DNA of 64,000 nt from a virus, in the IMG/VR virus record IMGVR_UViG_3300042484_001031, positions 62,001 through 126,000 of that record. The stretch is one strand, 5' to 3'. Below are positions 33,887 through 43,327 of the stretch, in pieces. Numbering within the stretch: the first letter of the stretch is position 1; every line of letters begins with the position of its first letter. A model generated the notes under the pieces. It was not told where the DNA came from. It worked only from the letters and a program-made list of their open reading frames with translations, and ran no database searches. The position numbers and the translations under genes were made by a program.

Positions 33887-34441
33887 TTATGTTGTTGGGA
33901 TATTGATAACAGTTTGATTTGACGTGGTGTCTGTTGGTGCTGAATAGCTTTTTAATAATGTACTGTTGTGTAGGAAAAAGTCATCAAATTCAACGATTAG
34001 CCAATCGCCAAACTTGCTTGACGAATAATAGACAAAATTGTCTGTTATCCATGTTGAGCCGCATTGCACGGCAACATAACGACCTTTTCTATTAAACTTC
34101 ATAAACAATAAATTTACATCACCTGTTTCGGCAACATCCATTAATTGTTCAATCCATGTATTTATTACTTTACAGTCACCTGAAAGTAGTAAGTGAAAAG
34201 GAAAATCTGCATAGAACTTACATTCAATATTCATTTTACTGAAACTTTGTCCGGGTACAATATCACCTTTAAAAGAACGTATTTGTCCCTCATGTAATAC
34301 TGTTGTCCTATGTTGATTTTTACCACCAATGTAAGCTCCAGAACCAGGTGCTCTTATAAAGCTTTCGCCATATAGGTCAGAAAGAAACTTTGCAACTTCT
34401 CTCTCAAATCCTGATCCTTTAGCCTTCTGCGGTGATGTCAT
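33887..34441 (-). CDS. PD-(D/E)XK nuclease, Holliday-junction-resolvase-like (184 aa)
   Basis: SPQKAKGSGFEREVAKFLSDLYG supplies the first acidic residue, then RAPGSGAYIGGKN, FKGDIVPG (the motif aspartate) and MNIECKFY (E-x-K). This E...D...ExK order is the restriction-endonuclease-like core used by archaeal-type resolvases and related phage nucleases. The second half (NLLFMKFNRKGRYVAVQCGS) fits the rest of the fold. A TTG at 34489 would extend it by 16 residues into the gp46 gene; the ATG at 34441 directly precedes the conserved part, so I choose it. Placed after gp46/gp47, it is likely to act in recombination-dependent replication or DNA processing. The exact substrate is unknown. Confidence 0.75.
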   Translation of the reverse strand: MTSPQKAKGSGFEREVAKFLSDLYGESFIRAPGSGAYIGGKNQHRTTVLHEGQIRSFKGDIVPGQSFSKMNIECKFYADFPFHLLLSGDCKVINTWIEQLMDVAETGDVNLLFMKFNRKGRYVAVQCGSTWITDNFVYYSSSKFGDWLIVEFDDFFLHNSTLLKSYSAPTDTTSNQTVINIPTT

Positions 34442-34475
34442 GTTAATACTTATCTGTCTCTGTGTATCTTTGAAA

Positions 34476-36551
34476 TTATTCTGTGTCAACTGCGGTTGAA
34501 TAACTTGTAAAGCCGTTCTCTTTAATTACTTTAAGAACACTAGGCACACGCCCAGCTAATTCTTCACGGTGACTTACAAGCCAAATACTTTTCTGTCTGC
34601 GTCGGCTCATGTCTTTAAGAATTGCAATAGCATTCTCAACACCCATTGTGTCAAGACCACTATCAATTAGTTCATCAATAAACAATGTATTGATAGGTCG
34701 ATATAAACTTTCCCATACATCTCTAAACGCAAAACTTAAGCCTAAGATTAAACGGTTACGTTCACCACGACTTAAATTATCAAAGTCAAGTTCTCTACCG
34801 AGCTCGGTAATCTCAACTTGTAAATCATTCTGAAAGATAACTTGATGCGGTAAACCAATCTTATCTAAGTAATGTGTTAATCGTTGATTCAAGTAACTTA
34901 AGTTTTGGTCAATAATCTTCTTACGAACAAAACTATCTTTGCTAACTAACAAATCTAACAAGAACTTTTGATGATCCATTGTTCTTGTTAATCGGTTGAT
35001 AGCATCAAAGTCAATAGATTGTAATGCGTTACTCTCCATCTCTACTACTTGTTCAGCGTATGGATCAGTTTCATTACCTTTAGTACCAATCTGAGTTAGT
35101 AAACTATTAACAGTAGACCGATGTTCAACAGCCTCTGCTTCTGTATCATATATTGTTATAGGTTGAGGCCCTAATTCAACATAACTTAACTCATTAAGTT
35201 GTTCATTAAATGGATTAGATTCTTTCTTCTTATCTTCCCATACTTTCTTTAAGTTAGCTACATCGCCACTATGACGAATAGCTTCCGCTTCTGTTTTGTA
35301 TTTTGGAGTAGGCTTAGGACCAATATCTTTTAATAATGATTGATTAGCCTCTAAATGATCTTCCATCATTGCTAAATCAGCTTTTGTATTTTCAAGTAAC
35401 GTAGTTTTTTCTAACGTAACTTCTAAATGCTTATCATCATGGAAATCTTGACCACATGCATAACACTTATGATCCTCTAATTCTTTAATCTCTCGAATTA
35501 ATTTCTCAATTAATTTTTTTTCTTTTGTGATATTTTTATTTTGGGTATCAATTGCTGTGGCAATAGTCTTTTGGTCAGCTTCATCTTTGATCCACTCTTT
35601 TAAATCACTCCATGCTTTCAGTTCAGCTTCAATGTCATACTCATTCTTGCGTAGGTATGTTGTATGTGCTACTGTAATATCAGTATCATGTTTTTGTTGC
35701 CATGCGGTAGAACGTGCAACTAACGCATTGTATGTATCCTGTGCTTCTTTTTGTTTAGCCCAAACATTCAAATCTTTATGTGCTAGTAGTTCTGCTTCAA
35801 TATCAATCTTGCTCAATTCATCATGGTCGGCAACTAATTTAGCAAGATCCTCATCATGCTTTGCTTTCCATAACTTCTGTCTACGTTTGAAACTTTCAAT
35901 CTGTTCAGCTACACGTTTGTTAGCTTCTTCAATACCTTTTACACGATATTCTTCTTGTTGTATACTATCTTTGCTGTCACGGATCATATTCTTAATGACC
36001 TCAGCTTTTTCACTTAACAAAGTAATACCAAGCAATTGTTCAATGATATCACGTTGATCATTAGTTTTCAGTGCTAAAAACGGTTCACTATATGTATTCA
36101 ACACAACAATATGTTTGAACATATCGGCACTCATGTGAATAACATTTTCAATAGCTACCTGTGTTTCTTTATTCTCACCCTGTGCATCGTCTGTATTCTT
36201 TTGTAAATCGTTGTTTACATAGAACCTTAAGATATTGGGTTTGCGCCCTCGTTCAATCTTATATTCAATCCCGTCTACACTAAACTCTAGTGTGACCATC
36301 ATGTTTTTGCCATTGGTACGATTGACTAAGTTATCTTTACGAATGCTATTGATTGGTACACCGAACAAGGCATAAGATAGACCCTGAATAAGAGTAGTCT
36401 TACCTGTACCATTACGAGCACCATCACCACCTAAGTCTAAGTTTTCACCTAGAATAAGTGTTAAGTCTTGTCTGTCAAAACAAACTGCTTGTGTTACTTG
36501 TCCGATTGAAAGGAAATTGCGAAGGGTAATATTCTTAAGGGTAATGCTCAT
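34476..36551 (-). CDS. 46: Recombination endonuclease subunit, gp46-like SMC/Rad50-type ATPase (691 aa)
   Basis: Walker A near residues 44-53 (GARNGTGKTT), long coiled arms, a zinc hook CYACG near 364, the ABC signature LSRGERNRLILGLSFAFRD near 594, Walker B NTLFIDELID near 624, and the H-loop SHREE near 665. With gp47 it forms the Mre11/Rad50-like complex that resects DNA ends for recombination-dependent replication and host DNA degradation. The length is somewhat above T4 gp46 (560 aa); the arms account for it. Its ATG overlaps the gp47 stop (36548-36551), giving stoichiometric coupled translation. Confidence 0.95.
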   Translation of the reverse strand: MSITLKNITLRNFLSIGQVTQAVCFDRQDLTLILGENLDLGGDGARNGTGKTTLIQGLSYALFGVPINSIRKDNLVNRTNGKNMMVTLEFSVDGIEYKIERGRKPNILRFYVNNDLQKNTDDAQGENKETQVAIENVIHMSADMFKHIVVLNTYSEPFLALKTNDQRDIIEQLLGITLLSEKAEVIKNMIRDSKDSIQQEEYRVKGIEEANKRVAEQIESFKRRQKLWKAKHDEDLAKLVADHDELSKIDIEAELLAHKDLNVWAKQKEAQDTYNALVARSTAWQQKHDTDITVAHTTYLRKNEYDIEAELKAWSDLKEWIKDEADQKTIATAIDTQNKNITKEKKLIEKLIREIKELEDHKCYACGQDFHDDKHLEVTLEKTTLLENTKADLAMMEDHLEANQSLLKDIGPKPTPKYKTEAEAIRHSGDVANLKKVWEDKKKESNPFNEQLNELSYVELGPQPITIYDTEAEAVEHRSTVNSLLTQIGTKGNETDPYAEQVVEMESNALQSIDFDAINRLTRTMDHQKFLLDLLVSKDSFVRKKIIDQNLSYLNQRLTHYLDKIGLPHQVIFQNDLQVEITELGRELDFDNLSRGERNRLILGLSFAFRDVWESLYRPINTLFIDELIDSGLDTMGVENAIAILKDMSRRRQKSIWLVSHREELAGRVPSVLKVIKENGFTSYSTAVDTE

Positions 36552-37561
36552 AGGTTATTATAAATGTCCAACAATAGTTTTTTGTCAAATGTATTTGATT
36601 CAATAGAATTAATTTGGTCAATGACGATTTGGTCAACACTTTCAAATCGTAATCCATCTGAACCGGCTATCTCTGTTTGTTCTGCTTTCATTGGTATCAA
36701 TGCCATCTCTCTTAGTTTATGTTCTGGGATTAATGTTTCTCTAATGAAGTTAGCTTCTTCATAACTAATATCAATGTCAAGATGTACTCTAACATGGCTG
36801 TCAATCAATAGCAAGCCCTCAGGGTTTTCTAGTACATCACTTAGTTTATATACACGATATAAGGGTTGTCTTGGCCAACTAAAGAATTGGGGATCTTGAT
36901 TCCATTCAAGTACCATCATACCACGTGCGTCATCACCTGCGTCAGCATAGTTATGAGGGAAAGCGTTACCTATATACCACACATTCTTTTTGCTTTGACG
37001 TTTATGGAAATGACCACTGAATACTTTATCAAACCCACTTAAATGTTCGCTATTGATTTCACCATGGTCGGGCATTTCAACCATAGCGTTCATGTAGAAA
37101 TGAGGTAACTCAAAATGACCAAACATATATTTGCCATTTAGTTTTTTTAATTTCTTATAATCATCTTGGACAAGCCAGGGCGCAATAACTACATCTCCTT
37201 GACTGAAGAAGTCGTTGATGATTTTAACGTTTGGTAAATGTTTAGCCCACTCAACACTATGAATGTCCCTACGGTCACGATAATAAAGATCGTGATTGCC
37301 TGGTATAAAATATACAGTATCAAAGTTAGCATTTAGTTTCTCCAGAGCCTGTAGCCCAAATTGTAGTGTATGAATGTTAATACTTGCTCTATGATGATTA
37401 TAATCACCTAAGAAGAAACAAGTTTCACAACCCTCACTTTTTGCTTTAGTAATGAACCAATCTACGAAATTGGCACAGTCTTGATTATGTTGTAGGCTGT
37501 TTGACTTAAGACCAAAATGAATGTCGGTAAAAACAGCGGCTTTTTTAAAAAGGTTACTCAT
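36548..37561 (-). CDS. 47: Recombination endonuclease subunit, gp47-like metallophosphoesterase (337 aa)
   Basis: All metallophosphoesterase motifs are present: D13-I-H15, G52-D53-Y-N55-H56, G88-N89-H90-D91, the GHFE at 148, and G183-H184-F-H186. This is the Mre11/SbcD-type nuclease that pairs with gp46. The length matches T4 gp47 (339 aa). It is the first gene of the gp47-gp46-nuclease operon behind a good sigma70-type promoter. The ATG is 6 nt after the -10 box, and no Shine-Dalgarno is visible, so the mRNA may be leaderless. Confidence 0.95.
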   Translation of the reverse strand: MSNLFKKAAVFTDIHFGLKSNSLQHNQDCANFVDWFITKAKSEGCETCFFLGDYNHHRASINIHTLQFGLQALEKLNANFDTVYFIPGNHDLYYRDRRDIHSVEWAKHLPNVKIINDFFSQGDVVIAPWLVQDDYKKLKKLNGKYMFGHFELPHFYMNAMVEMPDHGEINSEHLSGFDKVFSGHFHKRQSKKNVWYIGNAFPHNYADAGDDARGMMVLEWNQDPQFFSWPRQPLYRVYKLSDVLENPEGLLLIDSHVRVHLDIDISYEEANFIRETLIPEHKLREMALIPMKAEQTEIAGSDGLRFESVDQIVIDQINSIESNTFDKKLLLDIYNNL

Positions 37562-37567
37562 GTGTTT

Positions 37568-37596
37568 ATTATATAGGATATGGCACTACAAAGCAA
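37568..37596 (-). promoter_or_regulatory. Sigma70-type promoter for gp47-gp46
   Basis: On the minus strand TTGCTT (37596-37591), 17-nt spacer, TATAAT (37573-37568). It differs from the late boxes used by virion genes, which fits early or middle expression of replication functions. Confidence 0.6.
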
Positions 37597-37610
37597 TGCC
37601 ATTGGACAAA

Positions 37611-38522
37611 TTATTCTTCGTAAACAGTACTGCTTGACCCAGAGCCTTGGCGACTCCAACTTGGGTTAAGACCGTTAATTTCTAAGATATCATCACGTAT
37701 GTTTTGATTACGCTTTTCTGTATTTAGGACACGACAGAAACTATTTGTTATAGCGGCTGTGTAATAAGCAAATGGGTTTGCACTTTTAGCTTCATTGAAT
37801 CGTAAGCCAACGTATGTTAATTGTAAGATAGCACTGTTACGCATCTCATCATTGTAGGTATACCCACGCCAATTATATTTCATTGCATATTTTTCGCACA
37901 TCATAATATACATACGGGCAAGTTTGTTTGTGATTTTACCATGTTCTTTATTAAAAGAACCGGTAGATAGATCACCTTCCCAATGACTTTTACCCACACA
38001 ATAAAATGTATTGTTCTCATCAATTTTATAATGTTGGAATGGGGGAAAGTTAACCTTAACATGAACCATGTCATCTACTTCAGCTTTAGTGGTTGTATCT
38101 TCTAAGTCAGCAAAGATTTCATCTGGATCCGGCTCCTCAAACTCAAAAATATCTTTTGCTGTTTTCTTTTTAACTGTTTTGCGGGGCTGTTTTGGTGCAA
38201 CAGGAACATGATCCCAATTCATTACACGAAATACTAAATCTGTTAATGGGATAGAATCAGGAGAAACAGCATCTTTACTACCTTGTTCCAAACTTAAACG
38301 CAATGCACGTGTTTCTTTTGCCACTTGAATTGTTTCGGGTTTGAAAGCGTATGCTAAACTTTCATCAATTGGTGCTTGTGGCATATCTACTATGAAGTCA
38401 TACCTATGATATTCTGGTTTAGTGAAACAGCAATATGCGTTTTTACTTTCGTGTATCTCTTTTAGAATATCTTTGTTATTGAGATAGTTGACGGGTTTGC
38501 GTGGCGCGGGTAGTAGAGACAT
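37611..38522 (-). CDS. 55: Late-transcription sigma factor, gp55-like (303 aa)
   Basis: The C-terminal half is typical gp55: KITNKLARMYIMMCEKYAMKYNWRGYTYNDEMRNSAILQL, FNEAKSANPFAYYTAAITNSFCRVLNTEKRNQNIRDD. This protein directs host RNA polymerase to the short TATAAATA-type late promoters, of which many lie in this window. The first 190 residues are a longer front than in T4 gp55 (185 aa), with charged, low-complexity pieces (KQPRKTVKKKTAK, EFEEPDPDEIFADLED). The frame is open upstream to 38606, but the ATG at 38522 has AAGGA 7 nt upstream, so it is preferred. A minus-strand late box at 38609-38616 could make its expression self-reinforcing. Confidence 0.92.
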   Translation of the reverse strand: MSLLPAPRKPVNYLNNKDILKEIHESKNAYCCFTKPEYHRYDFIVDMPQAPIDESLAYAFKPETIQVAKETRALRLSLEQGSKDAVSPDSIPLTDLVFRVMNWDHVPVAPKQPRKTVKKKTAKDIFEFEEPDPDEIFADLEDTTTKAEVDDMVHVKVNFPPFQHYKIDENNTFYCVGKSHWEGDLSTGSFNKEHGKITNKLARMYIMMCEKYAMKYNWRGYTYNDEMRNSAILQLTYVGLRFNEAKSANPFAYYTAAITNSFCRVLNTEKRNQNIRDDILEINGLNPSWSRQGSGSSSTVYEE

Positions 38523-38608
38523 AGTTTCCTTGTTATGTTTGATGTAGTGTAACACATTAGTTGTAGAAAAGCAACAATTTTTTAGTGAAAAGGGTAAAAA
38601 TAGCACTT

Positions 38609-38616
38609 TTATTTAG
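38609..38616 (-). promoter_or_regulatory. Late promoter box CTAAATAA toward gp55
   Basis: The minus strand reads CGCTAAATAAAAG, one base from the plus-strand box at 38618. The leader to the gp55 ATG would be about 80 nt. Confidence 0.45.
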
Positions 38617-38617
38617 C

Positions 38618-38625
38618 GATAAATA
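38618..38625 (+). promoter_or_regulatory. Late promoter box GATAAATA for the baseplate operon
   Basis: Plus-strand GCGATAAATATAAGTAAGGA, 22 nt before the ATG at 38648 and followed by the AAGGA ribosome site. It starts the long plus-strand structural operon. Confidence 0.7.
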
Positions 38626-38647
38626 TAAGTAAGGATAACAACATATT

Positions 38648-40357
38648 ATGGCAAACCCAACCACAGCCGCTGAATGGAAAGAAGTTGCAGCCAATGCGCA
38701 GGCACAGATAGGTGCGGTCAACCAACAAAAAGCGCAAGGTGAAGAACAAATAACTGCATTGGAACAACAACTTCTAGCCAACGGTCAACAAATAAGTGAC
38801 TACTTAAAAGCTAATCCTAGAATTACCTCAAAAGACTCTGGCTTATTAGCTTTACAAGCACAGACAGATACTATTAAACAAAATTTAGCTAAAACAGAAG
38901 TATATGTAAGAGCTACACTAACATCACAACTATTTCAACTTAGAGCAACTATAAACAATGCTAATACACAGGCTGGAGTAGCAACAACTGGTGCTCCGAA
39001 TACAAACACAAATACTCCGCCTGAAACAGTTGTTCCTGATCAATCTAATACTGCTGTCATTACAGAGACCCCTCCTCCAATTGAAAACACTACGTCTGCA
39101 AATACTACTGACCCAAACAGTGATCCTAATACTAATATAGGTTCTGAACCAGTTGTTGAAAATGCTACCCCAGCATTTGTTACTGGTCAAAATGCTGCCG
39201 CTGATGCTGCCTTCTTAGAAGCCAACGCATCAGAACAACAAGTTATAGATCCAAATAGTGATCCTAATACTAATATTGGTAACGACTCACAAGAACCAGT
39301 ACCACAGCCTCAACAAGAAATTGGATTAAACAGCGATCCTAACACAAATATTGGTGCTGATATACAAACAATTGAAAATGCGGCACCGGCAACTATTAAT
39401 GCAGACGATGCAATTGAAAAAGCAAGATTAGAAGCTGAAGAAATAAATGGCGAAATCCCCCCACGTACAGAACAAGATATATTTGCTGCCGAAGGTGTAA
39501 CAAATGCAGCCGGTTTGCAAGGGAAATTAGAGAATGCCAGAGCACAACAGATTACACAAGATGCAGAGAATGCAAAGACTCAGGGTGATTGGCGTGTAAG
39601 ATTAAGTTTAGCACCTAGTGCAGGATATTTATATAAAGCACAAAACCCAGGTATATTAGCACCACTACAAAAAACAGATGGGGTGATATTTCCATATTTA
39701 CCTCAAATTCAAGTAACATATGCCGCACATTATGATCCTTCGGATCTTACGCATAGTAATTATAAAATATTTCAATATAAAAATAGTAGTGTGGATCAAG
39801 TTAGTATTACATGTGATTTTACTGCACAAGATACTGAAGAAGCAAATTACATGTTAGCAGTTATTCATTTCTTTAGGTCAGTTACTAAAATGTTTTATGG
39901 ACAAGATCAAATACCTAAACCAGGAACACCCCCGCCATTGTGTTATCTATCTGGAATGGGTGATTTTCAATTTGATAGACACCCATTAGCAATATCTTCA
40001 TTTAATTATAGTTTGCCTAATGATGTGGACTATATAAGAGCAAGTAGTCCAACTTTGTTATCTGGAGTTAATTCAACCGGATATAATGATAATAGAAATA
40101 GTGATTTAACACCAAGTCAAGTTAGAATGCAATCAGGAACTACTCACTTAAATGCAGGAGCAAAAGAATCAGCACCTAATTTTAGCAAAGCAACTAATAC
40201 ACAACCTACTTATGTGCCTACAAAGATATCAATTTCAGTAATGGCTTATCCAATTGTAACACGTAACGACATAAGTAATAACTTTAGTTTAGAGAAATAT
40301 GCGACCGGTGCATTATTGCAAGGTCGTAAAAACCCAGGTGGCGGAGGAATTTGGTAA
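38648..40357 (+). CDS. Baseplate/tail-tube junction protein candidate, gp48/gp54-type role (569 aa)
   Basis: Residues 1-100 are helical (QQKAQGEEQITALEQQLLAN). Residues 100-290 are disordered with three copies of NSDPNTNIG. From about 315 a folded domain begins: GDWRVRLSLAPSAGYLY, GVIFPYLPQIQVTYAAHYDP, ANYMLAVIHFFRSVTKMFYGQDQ, LCYLSGMGDFQFDRHPLAI, LPNDVDYIRA, and near the end KISISVMAYPIVTRNDIS. The HFFR-FYGQ stretch and the strand before the end resemble T4 gp48-type tube-cap proteins (NYFSYGE, LEITMREI), but the match is loose. Its stop overlaps the gp53 start (TAATG). It opens the baseplate operon, consistent with a central baseplate part. Confidence 0.55.
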   Translation: MANPTTAAEWKEVAANAQAQIGAVNQQKAQGEEQITALEQQLLANGQQISDYLKANPRITSKDSGLLALQAQTDTIKQNLAKTEVYVRATLTSQLFQLRATINNANTQAGVATTGAPNTNTNTPPETVVPDQSNTAVITETPPPIENTTSANTTDPNSDPNTNIGSEPVVENATPAFVTGQNAAADAAFLEANASEQQVIDPNSDPNTNIGNDSQEPVPQPQQEIGLNSDPNTNIGADIQTIENAAPATINADDAIEKARLEAEEINGEIPPRTEQDIFAAEGVTNAAGLQGKLENARAQQITQDAENAKTQGDWRVRLSLAPSAGYLYKAQNPGILAPLQKTDGVIFPYLPQIQVTYAAHYDPSDLTHSNYKIFQYKNSSVDQVSITCDFTAQDTEEANYMLAVIHFFRSVTKMFYGQDQIPKPGTPPPLCYLSGMGDFQFDRHPLAISSFNYSLPNDVDYIRASSPTLLSGVNSTGYNDNRNSDLTPSQVRMQSGTTHLNAGAKESAPNFSKATNTQPTYVPTKISISVMAYPIVTRNDISNNFSLEKYATGALLQGRKNPGGGGIW

Positions 40358-40668
40358 TGGCAAATAATATACTTTATCCAGCAACAAGTCCATACTATGC
40401 AACAGATATAGTTAATGGCAAATTTTTAGATATAATGGTAGATAGACCTATCATTAAACAACCTTCCGATATCTACTGGGAGATAACATTAGTATATGAA
40501 TTTCGTCCTGATATGTTAGCATATGACTTGTATGCTGATAGTAGATTGTGGTGGGTATTTGCACAACGAAATCCAAACACATTGAAAGATCCTTACTTTG
40601 ATTTTGTAGCAGGTGTAAGTATATACTTACCTAAGGCAGATTTGTTGAAACAAATTTTAGGATTATAA
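40357..40668 (+). CDS. 53: Baseplate wedge protein, gp53-like (103 aa)
   Basis: Recognised from SPYYATDIVNGKFLDIMVDRPI, SDIYWEITLVYEFRPDMLAYDLYADSRLWWVFAQRNPNTLKDPYFDFVAGVSIYLP, the conserved core of the gp53 wedge family. At 103 residues it is shorter than T4 gp53 (196 aa) and corresponds to its conserved half. The in-frame TTG at 40351 would add two residues; the ATG at 40357 overlaps the upstream stop and has GGAGG 9 nt before it. It joins gp6 and gp25 in the wedge. Confidence 0.9.
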   Translation: MANNILYPATSPYYATDIVNGKFLDIMVDRPIIKQPSDIYWEITLVYEFRPDMLAYDLYADSRLWWVFAQRNPNTLKDPYFDFVAGVSIYLPKADLLKQILGL

Positions 40669-43323
40669 ATGTATTCTATTAAGATACAAGACACTACTGG
40701 ACTTTGGATAGTAATTGATACAACTACCGGTAAAAATATTAGCAGAGGAGCGTTACCGTCAATAGCCATTAATCTTGCTATTGAAAAGGGCATGCCTGCA
40801 TCGCTTAGACCTACACTGCTTGATGATGCGGCCGCAATTGAGCAAGCATCAGCACCTCCGCCTACCCCCACAGAACCTATTCCACCAACAACAGAAAACA
40901 AAACTAATCCAAATGATTTGGGCGGCAGTTCAGGTGATGAAGAATATAGTTATGATAAAAATTATGCGGCTAAAGTTGATGCTACTAAAAATGTAACTAA
41001 TCCAAATAATGAAATGGAAACGCAAAATGAAAGTTATGCGGGCACAACAGTTGCAGGACAAGGTGATAAAGGTTCAGCAAATAAAGTAAAATCAACTGAA
41101 ATAGCCGCTGGTCCAAAGCCAGGAGCTCGTCCACAAAACCCATTAGGTAGTCTATCAAGTTATACATACCAACTGACATTGTATATGATAACACCAGATG
41201 CGTATGACGCATTTATTCAATCTGGAAGAAATAACATCAATGCTATTAATAATGCGGCTAATCCACAAGTAGCAACTGAAATTGAAAATAGTATGTCAGG
41301 TGCATATATTATAGCACAAAGTGGTGGCATAAACAATAAAACAAGCAAACGTGCATTTGACTATGATTATTATATAGATGACTTAAAAATTCACACAACT
41401 ACTAATGCCAAAGCAAAGAAAACAGCATCAAATGATACAGAAATGTCATTTAACATTTATGAACCATATGGTTTTTCATTCATAACAAAATTAAATAATG
41501 CAGCGGATATATTAAAAAAGAAAAGTAAATTAAAAGACTATAAAGATTTATCTAACTCTACAAAACAATTTTTTGTGTTAGGAATTAGGTTTCAAGGGTA
41601 TGATGAAAATGGTAAAGAGATATCAGCAGTATCTACTTATAACCAAGATACATTTGATGTGACAGGTGATTCGGGTGGCGTATTTGAAAGATTTTTTGAT
41701 ATAAGAATTACTGATTTTAAATTTAAACTTGACGGTAAGATGACAGTATATAATATTACTGCCGCAACAGTTGCACCAAAAGCAGGATTTGGTGTAAAGT
41801 ATGGTAGGATAGATAGAGGTGCTAGAGTAGAAGGAAGTACAGTAGAAGATGTATTACGAGGAACTAAAGGTTTACTAACATCATTAAACGAACAACAAGT
41901 ATTACAAACTAAGAAGAATGGTGAAGGTAGTATAGCAAATGTATATAAGCTCAGATATTTAGGTACTGCTGAATCAGAAATAGGATCTGCATCTATTGTA
42001 AGTATTGCTGATTTGGATAAATCTAAGTTGCCAATGAGTGTGGCTGAAAATATTAAACAAGTAAATGACGCAGTATCAGTATCAGCCATACCTAATACTA
42101 ATAGCAGAACTATTACATTTGCAAACGATGTGTCTATAATGCAAGCTATAGGATCAATTGTTTCTCAAAGTAGTTATTTAGAAAACGCATTGACTGAAGT
42201 AATAAAATCCGATACTGAACCTCCGCAACCGGGACAAGGCACTGCTACAGTTAAAGATCCTAACCCAAGAACTATTAAATGGTATAACTTGGGTGCAGAA
42301 GTTAAATGTTTGGGTTTTGATAAGATAGTGGGTGATTTTGCTTATGAAATTACCTACGTTATACAACCATATGAAACTCCAATGGTTACTAGTCCATATG
42401 CAGGTAAAACTTCAAAATATTATGGTGCACATAAAAGATATGAATATTGGTTCACTGGTAAGAATTCAGAAATATTAAACTATGAACAAGCAATGAATAA
42501 CTCATATTTTTTACCATCAATGAATCCAACTGGTTCTCCTGCTAGTCAAGGTGGCGGGGCAGATATTGCTACTGTACCGGGTAAACGACAAAATGAAGAT
42601 AGAACGGGTAAATTAGATATAGGTAAGGAAGCACAGAATTCTTATCTAACAAGTTTATATGATCCTGGTGCATATGCTACTGCAAAGGTTACTATATTAG
42701 GAGACCCTGATTATCTAATGCAAGATAGTCCTAGTTCAATTAATCAAGTATATCGTCAATTTTATGGCAAAGGTTTTACTATTAACCCAAATGGTGGACA
42801 AGTTTTTATTGAGATAGATTTTAAAGAAGCGGAAGATTATAATAATGATACTGGATTATTAACTGTTAACGATTCTATATTATTTTGGAAATATCCTAAA
42901 GAGATAGCATCACAAGTTAAAGGTGTGAGTTATATGTTAGTTGAAGTAATAAGTAGTTTTTCAAAAGGTAAATTTACACAAGAATTAGATTGCGTAATAA
43001 ATCAGTTTCCTGGTATTACTAATAAATCTGATAAAAATGCGGCAGGTAGACCATCTAATGTAGAAGAAAATGTGTTTGATACTAGGCAGAGTATACAAGA
43101 AAATGTGTTTAATCCGGCACAAGATGTACAAGAAAGCGTCTTTGATCCAACTGCCGGCGGTATATCAGGAGCCGGATCTAACAGCACAAACAAATCTCTT
43201 AATTCAGGTTCGGAAGCAAGAGATGATAATATAATAGATGCTAAGAAACAACCCCCGAATGATCCCGGCGGTGGTAGGGAAGATCCTAATACAGGAAATG
43301 TATTAGATATGGGATTAGGATAA
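40669..43323 (+). CDS. Large baseplate hub protein, gp27-type role (884 aa)
   Basis: Starts immediately after the gp53 stop. Residues 50-160 are low-complexity (PPPTPTEPIPPTTENK). The centre has LSSYTYQLTLYMITPDAYDAF, FDYDYYIDDLKI, NIYEPYGFSFITKL, FFVLGIRFQGYD, FERFFDIRITDFKFKLDGKMTVYNI. The last third has KVTILGDPDYLMQD, GQVFIEIDFKEAEDYNNDTGLL, VKGVSYMLVEVISSFSKGKFTQELDCVI, wording of hub beta-barrels of the gp27/gpD kind. The C-terminal 110 residues repeat ENVFDTRQSIQENVFNPAQDVQESVF and then become glycine-rich. It is followed 4 nt later by the spike gene, the partner expected of a hub. The function is inferred from context and these fragments. Confidence 0.6.
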   Translation: MYSIKIQDTTGLWIVIDTTTGKNISRGALPSIAINLAIEKGMPASLRPTLLDDAAAIEQASAPPPTPTEPIPPTTENKTNPNDLGGSSGDEEYSYDKNYAAKVDATKNVTNPNNEMETQNESYAGTTVAGQGDKGSANKVKSTEIAAGPKPGARPQNPLGSLSSYTYQLTLYMITPDAYDAFIQSGRNNINAINNAANPQVATEIENSMSGAYIIAQSGGINNKTSKRAFDYDYYIDDLKIHTTTNAKAKKTASNDTEMSFNIYEPYGFSFITKLNNAADILKKKSKLKDYKDLSNSTKQFFVLGIRFQGYDENGKEISAVSTYNQDTFDVTGDSGGVFERFFDIRITDFKFKLDGKMTVYNITAATVAPKAGFGVKYGRIDRGARVEGSTVEDVLRGTKGLLTSLNEQQVLQTKKNGEGSIANVYKLRYLGTAESEIGSASIVSIADLDKSKLPMSVAENIKQVNDAVSVSAIPNTNSRTITFANDVSIMQAIGSIVSQSSYLENALTEVIKSDTEPPQPGQGTATVKDPNPRTIKWYNLGAEVKCLGFDKIVGDFAYEITYVIQPYETPMVTSPYAGKTSKYYGAHKRYEYWFTGKNSEILNYEQAMNNSYFLPSMNPTGSPASQGGGADIATVPGKRQNEDRTGKLDIGKEAQNSYLTSLYDPGAYATAKVTILGDPDYLMQDSPSSINQVYRQFYGKGFTINPNGGQVFIEIDFKEAEDYNNDTGLLTVNDSILFWKYPKEIASQVKGVSYMLVEVISSFSKGKFTQELDCVINQFPGITNKSDKNAAGRPSNVEENVFDTRQSIQENVFNPAQDVQESVFDPTAGGISGAGSNSTNKSLNSGSEARDDNIIDAKKQPPNDPGGGREDPNTGNVLDMGLG

Positions 43324-43327
43324 GATT

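Noticed and set aside
34442-34489. TTG start extending the PD-(D/E)XK nuclease into gp46
   Set aside because: The extra 16 residues precede the conserved SPQKAKGSGFERE start and lack a clear ribosome site. The ATG at 34441 is preferred, though not proven.
38523-38606. 28-codon N-terminal extension of gp55 (MLFLPFSLKNCCF...)
   Set aside because: It begins right at the divergent late promoter, has no ribosome site, and is unlike gp55. The ATG at 38522 has AAGGA at good spacing.
42178-42366. Short minus-strand frames inside the hub, spike, gp6 and giant genes
   Set aside because: All lie fully within confidently coding plus-strand frames, with no promoter or ribosome site of their own.
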